NCBI GenBank assembly: GCA_028871235.1 | Contig: JAGWNO010000064.1 | Location: 1 to 10,727, forward strand | Direction: 5' to 3' | Source: Gammaproteobacteria bacterium | GTDB lineage: Bacteria; Pseudomonadota; Gammaproteobacteria; Natronospirales; REEB76 | Length of the DNA: 10,727 nt | Shown: positions 6,846-10,727 of the stretch, piece by piece | How the letters are laid out: each line of letters begins with the position of its first letter | Position numbering within the stretch: the first letter of the stretch is position 1 | Notes under the pieces: generated by a model | Databases searched by the model: none | Told to the model about the DNA's origin: nothing | Seen by the model: the letters and a program-made list of their open reading frames with translations, nothing else | Translations under genes and position numbers: made by a program

Positions 6846-6861
6846 TAACTCACATGAGTTA
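6846..6861. promoter_or_regulatory. 16-bp palindrome, operator-like
   Basis: TAACTCA-CA-TGAGTTA: perfect 7-bp arms around a 2-base centre. It lies about 70-85 bases upstream of the proposed rpmE -35. Its size and symmetry suit a dimeric transcription factor. I do not recognise the factor; it matches neither Fur, Zur, LexA nor CRP consensus well. Confidence 0.35.
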
Positions 6862-6931
6862 GAGAAGTGCTTCATTTGTGCGCCATAACCATCCGTCACA
6901 AATCGAGATGACTACCTGGTTTGATCAAGGC

Positions 6932-6960
6932 TTGCTGCTTGAGGGGGGGCGCGCTATTAT
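6932..6960 (+). promoter_or_regulatory. Putative rpmE promoter with GC-rich discriminator
   Basis: TTGCTG (6932-6937) and TATTAT (6955-6960) are separated by 17 bases. The -10 matches five of six consensus positions and the -35 only three of six. Directly after the -10 comes GCGCGCCC, the type of GC-rich discriminator associated with negative control by ppGpp/DksA at ribosomal promoters. A start near 6967 would give a leader of about 40 bases before rpmE. Confidence 0.45.
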
Positions 6961-6972
6961 GCGCGCCCTTTT
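6947..6972 (+). repeat. GC-rich inverted repeat, terminator-like, just upstream of rpmE
   Basis: GGGCGCGC (6947-6954), loop TATTAT, GCGCGCCC (6961-6968), then TTTT. As RNA this would be a strong 8-bp hairpin followed by a short U run, i.e. a weak intrinsic terminator or attenuator for transcripts entering from rof. As DNA the loop coincides with the best -10 of rpmE, so both readings compete. Confidence 0.5.
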
Positions 6973-6997
6973 GAAATGCCCCTGCCAGCGAATTCCC

Positions 6998-7002
6998 AGA
7001 GG
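6998..7002 (+). promoter_or_regulatory. Ribosome binding site of rpmE
   Basis: AGAGG lies five bases before the ATG at 7008. Confidence 0.7.
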
Positions 7003-7007
7003 TTCCC

Positions 7008-7217
7008 ATGAAGTCCGGCATCCACCCCGAGTATCAGCAGATTACCGTGACCTGCAGCTGTGGCAACAGCTTTACCACGCGCTCCACACTCGGCCGGGAC
7101 CTGCATATCGAAGTGTGCTCCAGCTGCCATCCGTTCTTTACCGGCAAACAAAAGATTGTGGACACCGCCGGCCGGGTGGATAAGTTCCGCAAGAAATACG
7201 CGCGCAAATCCGCTTGA
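7008..7217 (+). CDS. rpmE: 50S ribosomal protein bL31, zinc-binding (C+) form
   Basis: 69-residue large-subunit protein bL31, which bridges the two ribosomal subunits. Seen: MKSGIHPEYQ start, CSCGNSF (16-22) and the signature EVCSSCHPFFTGKQK (35-49), then VDKFRKKY near the end. C16, C18, C37 and C40 make this the zinc-retaining form; many bacteria also carry a Cys-less paralogue induced by Zur under zinc limitation, which is not in this window. It has a good Shine-Dalgarno and a likely promoter of its own. L31 autoregulation through its mRNA leader is reported in E. coli; the leader here is too short under my promoter to judge. The last codons overlap the start of the following nuclease-like gene. 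Confidence 0.97.
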   Translation: MKSGIHPEYQQITVTCSCGNSFTTRSTLGRDLHIEVCSSCHPFFTGKQKIVDTAGRVDKFRKKYARKSA

Positions 7218-8026
7218 ACCGGACCAAGACTCATGCCACGACAGGCGCCGCAAGGCGCCTGTCGTTTCTGGGGGTCCTGCTGTTCCCCGCACTGGCCGGT
7301 GTTGTTTGGGCGGATGACTGCGGCACACCGCCAACCTTGGAGATAGCCACGGTTCGGCATGTCATCGATGGAGATACGGTGGTGTTCACGGACGGACGAC
7401 ATGTGCGGCTTATCGGCATCAATGCCATGGAGTTGGGTCACGCCGGTGCCGCCGACCAACCTTATGCCGCCGCGGCCCGTGAGGCCCTGACAAAACTGCT
7501 CAGGCCGTCGGCGGGGTACGTGCAACTGCAACCCGGTCTCCAGCCATACGATTACCACGGCCGCACGCTCGCCTATTTGATTACTCCGCACGGCGAAGAC
7601 CTGGGCCTGCAACTCATCCGTGCCGGCCTCGCGGTGGTCATCGCCGAGCCGCCCAATATTGAACGCCTCAACTGCTATGCCACTGCGGAAAAAACCGCCC
7701 GCACCCAAAAACTTGCCATCTGGTCGCGGGAGTCGCCACTCGTCGAGGAAGCCGCCACCGTGGAAAATCCACGGCCGGGAGTATTCCTGATACTCACTGG
7801 CACCATCACTTCGGTGCATCCCACGAGCGCCGGCATCCGGCTGACCCTCGACGGTCAGATCCCCCTGTGGATACCGGCGGACGATTACCGTTATTTCAGC
7901 AGCGCACTGCCGGGCCTCAAGGACCATCGGGTGCTGGTGCGTGGCTGGTTACGTGCTTACAAGGGCCACCCGGAGATGGACCTGCGGGCGGAAGCGGTGT
8001 TGCTGCCCTTACCCGAGCAGCGCTGA
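7214..8026 (+). CDS. Exported SNase-family (thermonuclease-like) protein with C-terminal OB-like domain
   Basis: 270 residues. The N-terminus is a signal peptide: basic stretch to R15, hydrophobic LSFLGVLLFPALAGVV, cleavage probable after VWA at 31-33, so export to the periplasm or beyond is likely. The SNase fold (about 43-172) shows VIDGDTVVF (50-58), VRLIGINAMEL (64-74) and GRTLAYL (116-122). R65, E73 and R117 correspond to the catalytic R35, E43 and R87 of staphylococcal nuclease, and D54 to D21. The usual DxPE metal turn reads NAME: N70 replaces D40 and M72 replaces P42. A second beta-rich region (190-266) looks OB-like. I chose TTG at 7214, sharing TTGA with the rpmE stop, because it gives the complete signal peptide and suggests translational coupling; no ATG fits. 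From memory, a nuclease gene after rpmE is also found in pseudomonads. Substrate and activity are not proven. Confidence 0.85.
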   Translation: MNRTKTHATTGAARRLSFLGVLLFPALAGVVWADDCGTPPTLEIATVRHVIDGDTVVFTDGRHVRLIGINAMELGHAGAADQPYAAAAREALTKLLRPSAGYVQLQPGLQPYDYHGRTLAYLITPHGEDLGLQLIRAGLAVVIAEPPNIERLNCYATAEKTARTQKLAIWSRESPLVEEAATVENPRPGVFLILTGTITSVHPTSAGIRLTLDGQIPLWIPADDYRYFSSALPGLKDHRVLVRGWLRAYKGHPEMDLRAEAVLLPLPEQR

Positions 8027-8055
8027 CTGCGGGTCAGGGGCGCACTGATGGCTGG

Positions 8056-8064
8056 TGCTATACT
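8056..8064 (+). promoter_or_regulatory. Extended -10 promoter for gltA
   Basis: TGC followed directly by TATACT (8059-8064) is a strong extended -10 element. The region 17 bases upstream (AGGGGC) has no real -35, as expected for this class. It would give a leader of roughly 180 bases before gltA. Confidence 0.5.
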
Positions 8065-8070
8065 GCCACA

Positions 8071-8121
8071 GTCCGGTTTCGACCCGGACACGGAACCCCG
8101 CCGCTGCCGCGGCTTTGTTCC
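8071..8121 (+). other. Tandem hairpins in the gltA leader
   Basis: Hairpin A: GTCCGG (8071-8076) pairs with CCGGAC (8084-8089). Hairpin B: outer stem GGAAC (8092-8096)/GTTCC (8117-8121), a symmetric CCC/TTT internal loop, inner stem GCCGC (8100-8104)/GCGGC (8109-8113), and loop TGCC. A third small hairpin, GGGCG-CTC-CGCCC, lies at 8147-8159, and GCCC/GGGC pair at 8204-8218. GC-rich DNA produces such pairings easily; the two-part stem of B is the most convincing. Confidence 0.4.
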
Positions 8122-8225
8122 TTCCGCCCAGTGCACCAGGCTTCCAGGGCGCTCCGCCCGCGGCGTGGTATTCCGCCTCGAGCGTGACCCCGTCCCCGGC
8201 CCCGCCCTGAATTCGGGCCCCCTGC

Positions 8226-8249
8226 CCCGGAGATTTTCGGGAGATCCGG
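8226..8249 (+). promoter_or_regulatory. gltA ribosome binding site within alternative stems
   Basis: CGGGAG (8238-8243) is seven bases before the gltA ATG. CCGGA (8227-8231) can pair with TCCGG (8245-8249), leaving the site in the loop, while CCCG (8226-8229) can pair with CGGG (8238-8241), covering it. The two pairings exclude each other, so accessibility could be switched. This is an inference from base pairing only. Confidence 0.4.
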
Positions 8250-8250
8250 C

Positions 8251-9546
8251 ATGAGCAACAAGATATATAAACTCAGCGATCCCAGCGGCAAGACCAGCGC
8301 ACCGCCATTACGCGAGGGCACCCTCGGCCCCGCCACGCTGGACATCGCCACGCTGTACAGGGACTTGGAGATCTTCACCTTCGATCCGGGCTTCGTGGCC
8401 ACCGCCAGCTGCGAAAGCAAGATCACTTTCATTGACGGCGAGAAGGGCGTGCTGCTGTACCGTGGTTATCCGGTGGAACAGCTGGCGGAAAAGAGCAGCT
8501 TCCTGGAGGTGGCCTACCTGATCTTGTACGGCGAACTGCCTACGAATATCCAGTTTGAGGCGTTCTCCAATTCAATCAAGCGTCACTCCATGGTGAACGA
8601 AGCGGTGCTGAGGTTCTTCACCGGCTTTCATTATGACGCCCACCCCATGGCCATGCTGACTGCCGTAGTCGGTTCGCTCTCGGCCTTCTATCACGACTCC
8701 ACCGATATTCATAACCCCAAGCACCGCGAAGTGTTCGCGCACCGTATCATCTCAAAGATGCCGACTCTGGCTGCTGCGGTCTACAAACACGGTACCGGCC
8801 AACCATTCGTGTACCCCAAGAATGAGCTCGGCTACTGCGATAACTTCCTCAACATGCTGTTCTCGGTGCCAGCGGAACCATACCACGTGGACCCGGTCTC
8901 CGCCGAGGCGCTGGATCTGCTGTTCATCCTGCATGCCGATCATGAGCAGAACGCCAGTACCTCCACAGTGCGGCTCGCCGGCAGTTCCGGCACCAACCCA
9001 TACGCGGCCATCGCCGCCGGCATCGCCACTCTGTGGGGCCCGGCCCATGGCGGCGCCAACGAGGCGGTGCTCAACATGCTCAAGGAAATCGGCGATGTGA
9101 AAAACATCGACAAGGCTATCGCCAAGGCCAAGGACAAGAACGCCGGCTTCCGCCTCATGGGTTTCGGTCATCGGGTCTACAAGAATTACGATCCGCGCGC
9201 CAAGATCATCCGCGCCACCTGCCACAAAGTGCTGCAGAAGCTCGGTCGGGCCGATGATCCGCAGCTCGAACTCGCCTTGCGCCTCGAAGAAATCGCCCTC
9301 AAGGACGAATACTTCATCGAAAAAAAACTCTACCCGAACGTGGACTTCTACTCGGGCATCATCTATCGGGCGCTGGGCATCCCGGTGCATATGATGACGG
9401 TGCTGTTTGCCATCGCCCGGACCGTGGGTTGGGTGGCGCACTGGCAAGAGATGATCGCCGACCCGCATATGAAGATTGGCCGTCCACGGCAGCTTTACAC
9501 CGGTACCGCCAAGCGGGATTACATGGAGATCGGCAAGCGCATATAG
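8251..9546 (+). CDS. gltA: Citrate synthase, type II (GltA)
   Basis: 431 residues, close to E. coli GltA. It condenses acetyl-CoA and oxaloacetate to citrate as the entry step of the TCA cycle; type II gammaproteobacterial enzymes are hexameric and NADH-inhibited. Seen: the small N-terminal domain, then ITFIDGEKGVLLYRGYP (58-74), HADHEQNASTSTVR (228-241) with H231, WGPAHGGANEAVL (262-274) with H266, GFGHRVYKNYDPRA (304-317) with catalytic H307, and NVDFYSGI (363-370) with catalytic D365. These match H229, H264, H305 and D362 of E. coli. Complete, with a good Shine-Dalgarno and apparently its own promoter. The usual sdh/suc neighbours are absent: the SNase gene is upstream and an FkbM methyltransferase downstream. 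Confidence 0.97.
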   Translation: MSNKIYKLSDPSGKTSAPPLREGTLGPATLDIATLYRDLEIFTFDPGFVATASCESKITFIDGEKGVLLYRGYPVEQLAEKSSFLEVAYLILYGELPTNIQFEAFSNSIKRHSMVNEAVLRFFTGFHYDAHPMAMLTAVVGSLSAFYHDSTDIHNPKHREVFAHRIISKMPTLAAAVYKHGTGQPFVYPKNELGYCDNFLNMLFSVPAEPYHVDPVSAEALDLLFILHADHEQNASTSTVRLAGSSGTNPYAAIAAGIATLWGPAHGGANEAVLNMLKEIGDVKNIDKAIAKAKDKNAGFRLMGFGHRVYKNYDPRAKIIRATCHKVLQKLGRADDPQLELALRLEEIALKDEYFIEKKLYPNVDFYSGIIYRALGIPVHMMTVLFAIARTVGWVAHWQEMIADPHMKIGRPRQLYTGTAKRDYMEIGKRI

Positions 9547-9562
9547 CTGCCACGGGGTCCTG

Positions 9563-9590
9563 CAGAAAGCAGCTGATAACGAGCTTTCTG
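9563..9590 (+). terminator. Hairpin after gltA, possible terminator
   Basis: CAGAAAGC (9563-9570) and GCTTTCTG (9583-9590) form a perfect 8-bp stem with a 12-base loop, 16 bases past the gltA stop. No T tract follows, so it is not a standard intrinsic terminator; it may protect the gltA 3' end or do nothing. Confidence 0.3.
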
Positions 9591-9649
9591 GTCTGGGTCC
9601 AGCGGCAGTTATTGATCGCATTGTCCGCGACGATGACACGCCGGCGCTT

Positions 9650-10387
9650 ATGAAAATCCACAAGGAACTCGCGCGACTCTTCGGTTTTGAACTCCTGCAC
9701 ATCCGCAAAGACCAGCCGACCGTCGCAGCACATCTTCGGCAACTGTTCAGGCTGCTCGACATAAATTGCGTGATCGACGTTGGCGCCAACATCGGCCAGT
9801 ACGGCGCGCTCCTCAGGAAAAACGGTTATCGGGGTCGTCTCATCTCCTTCGAACCTGTGGCGGCGACGTTTGCGGAACTCGCCCAAAACACCAAGACCGA
9901 TCCGGCATGGCGTGTGTACCAATGTGCGCTGGGTGCAAAATCCGCCGAGCGAGAAATACAGGTGACGCGCTCCTCTGTTTTCTCGTCATTTCTCGAGCCC
10001 AATAATTATTCCAAAGAACAATATCCCGACTCCGTCCCCATCGTGAGTCTGGAACTGGTCCAGATCAGGACTCTCGACGAGATGCGTTCGGAAATCCTTT
10101 CAGGCCTGCAAAACCCGCGTATCTTTCTGAAAATGGATACCCAGGGTTATGACCTTGAGGTATTTGCGGGCGCCATCGGCTTGCTGCCTCGCATCGAGGC
10201 GCTGCAGACAGAGATATCCGTCCAGCCGATTTACGCAGGGATGCCCCGATATCTCCAATCACTGGCCCGCTTTCAGGAAGCCGGCTACGCGCTGACGGGC
10301 TTATACCCGGTGAGCCGGGATCGCAGCTCATTGGCATTGATTGAGTTGGATTGCATCATGCGGAAAGGGCCTGTTACTGACCAATAA
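9650..10387 (+). CDS. FkbM-family SAM-dependent methyltransferase
   Basis: 245 residues from the ATG at 9650. FkbM-domain proteins are class I methyltransferases that usually O-methylate sugars, polyketides or cell-surface glycans. Seen: the SAM-binding motif VIDVGANIGQYG (41-52), the acidic loop ISFEPV (65-70), and the family block FLKMDTQGYDLEVFAGA (159-175), then LQTEISVQPIYAGMP (185-199). The frame is open back into gltA, but translation from within gltA is unlikely. The 9650 start puts the SAM motif at the usual depth; its Shine-Dalgarno is weak and the N-terminus is uncertain. No glycosyltransferase or other surface-polysaccharide gene is nearby, so the substrate is unknown. It reads in the direction of gltA after a 103-base gap. 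Confidence 0.85.
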   Translation: MKIHKELARLFGFELLHIRKDQPTVAAHLRQLFRLLDINCVIDVGANIGQYGALLRKNGYRGRLISFEPVAATFAELAQNTKTDPAWRVYQCALGAKSAEREIQVTRSSVFSSFLEPNNYSKEQYPDSVPIVSLELVQIRTLDEMRSEILSGLQNPRIFLKMDTQGYDLEVFAGAIGLLPRIEALQTEISVQPIYAGMPRYLQSLARFQEAGYALTGLYPVSRDRSSLALIELDCIMRKGPVTDQ

Positions 10388-10568
10388 CCGGATGCCGCCG
10401 TCTGTCTTGTTGCCGATTTAGGCAACTGCCTGTGCGCCGCTTTCACAATCAGCCGGGCGGAACGTGAAATTCACCCTTACCGAAATGCCGGTTGCACTCC
10501 ATTGAAGCAAGCATTATTCCGCCGCCCGCATGCAGCAGGCGATGTAGCGTGCGGGGCATTGAACAGCG
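10388..10568. other. Convergent spacer with a small perfect hairpin
   Basis: The spacer lies between the methyltransferase stop and the stop of a leftward gene. GTTGCC (10409-10414), loop GATTTA, GGCAAC (10421-10426) is a perfect 6-bp stem that could terminate in both directions. Neither strand has a T tract after it, so intrinsic termination is doubtful. Confidence 0.3.
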
Positions 10569-10727
10569 CTAATCCCCCACCGCGAGCAACACATCAAGCT
10601 CGCGCAGCGACGCGCGCCGCATCGGCTTTCCATCCACCGGGCTTGCCGGTGATTCACGGATGCCATCCACACCAAACACCGTGAGCTCGATGGGTGTGCC
10701 GCCGGCGACGAAACGATACACGGGGTA
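10569..10727 (-). CDS. Unrecognised protein, C-terminal 52 residues (partial)
   Basis: The minus-strand frame is open from the window edge to a TAG at 10569-10571. It reads from YPVYRFVAGG and TPIELTVFGVDG through SPASPVDGKPMRRASLREL to a hydrophobic end, LDVLLAVGD. The balanced composition, the alternating beta-like segment followed by a predicted helix, and third-position G/C preference look like a real protein end. I do not recognise the family. The gene is convergent with the methyltransferase, and most of it lies outside the window. Confidence 0.55.
   Translation of the reverse strand, partial: YPVYRFVAGGTPIELTVFGVDGIRESPASPVDGKPMRRASLRELDVLLAVGD

Larger units (their letters stand above)
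6578..7007. other. 430-base gene-free region between rof and rpmE
   Basis: This is the only long non-coding stretch in the window. From left to right it holds a short hairpin ATGTT-CCGC-AACAT (6652-6665), an AT-rich segment (about 6672-6726), three DnaA-box-like 9-mers (6783-6817), a 16-bp palindrome (6846-6861), and a GC-rich inverted repeat with promoter character (6932-6972). I see no clear terminator after rof. The minus-strand open frame across it is not gene-like. Confidence 0.7.

Noticed and set aside
8048..8254. 68-residue open frame whose TGA overlaps the gltA ATG (ATGA), a possible leader peptide
   Set aside because: Its ATG lies upstream of the best -10 element, it has no ribosome binding site, and its Arg/Pro-rich composition looks like translated GC-rich non-coding DNA. 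The ATGA overlap is probably chance.
9476..9649. N-terminal extension of the methyltransferase frame into gltA
   Set aside because: It would need translation from inside the gltA 3' end, and the extra residues have no FkbM similarity.
8752..9792. 346-residue minus-strand open frame
   Set aside because: Antisense to gltA and the methyltransferase start; no family features.
10502..10684. 60-residue plus-strand open frame near the right edge
   Set aside because: Low-complexity Ala/His/Arg/Pro composition, and it overlaps the more protein-like minus-strand fragment.

Overview
The window is a gene-dense, GC-rich stretch of a chromosome that looks gammaproteobacterial. The evidence is the housekeeping block yicC-gmk-rpoZ-spoT divergent from rph-rdgB-hemW, a Rof-type Rho antiterminator, a type II citrate synthase, and rpmE followed by a secreted nuclease-fold gene. 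I remember similar orders from pseudomonads and xanthomonads, but I cannot name a genus. Almost everything is core housekeeping. I see no phage genes, transposons, CRISPR arrays, tRNA or rRNA genes.

Layout. (1) 1-2867, minus strand: yicC, gmk, rpoZ and the first 333 codons of spoT, tightly packed and read leftward; spoT runs off the left edge. (2) 2868-2968: a short divergent intergenic region. (3) 2969-6577, plus strand: a PP2C-type phosphatase, rph, rdgB (its start overlaps the rph stop), hemW, and a small rof gene. (4) 6578-7007: the only long gene-free stretch. It holds an AT-rich segment, three near-consensus DnaA boxes, a 16-bp palindrome, and a GC-rich inverted repeat with a promoter-like -10 in its loop just before rpmE. 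(5) 7008-8026: rpmE (zinc form of L31) overlapping a predicted exported SNase-family protein. (6) 8027-9546: gltA behind an extended -10 promoter and a long leader rich in hairpins. (7) 9650-10387: an FkbM-family methyltransferase. (8) 10388-10727: a short convergent spacer and the C-terminal 52 codons of an unrecognised minus-strand gene.

How the genes fit together. The left half is a nucleotide and RNA-metabolism neighbourhood: ppGpp turnover (SpoT), the RNA polymerase omega subunit that helps form a ppGpp site, GMP kinase, two RNA-processing factors (YicC, RNase PH), an inosine/xanthosine triphosphate pyrophosphatase (RdgB) and a Rho inhibitor (Rof). Genes of the right half (L31, citrate synthase) are typical growth-rate-linked genes, and the promoter-like site before rpmE has the GC-rich discriminator expected of stringently controlled promoters.

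I found no clear new multi-gene system. The items best worth checking are the origin-like cluster at 6672-6817, the structured gltA leader at 8065-8250, the palindrome-embedded promoter before rpmE, and an insertion in the LID region of guanylate kinase.
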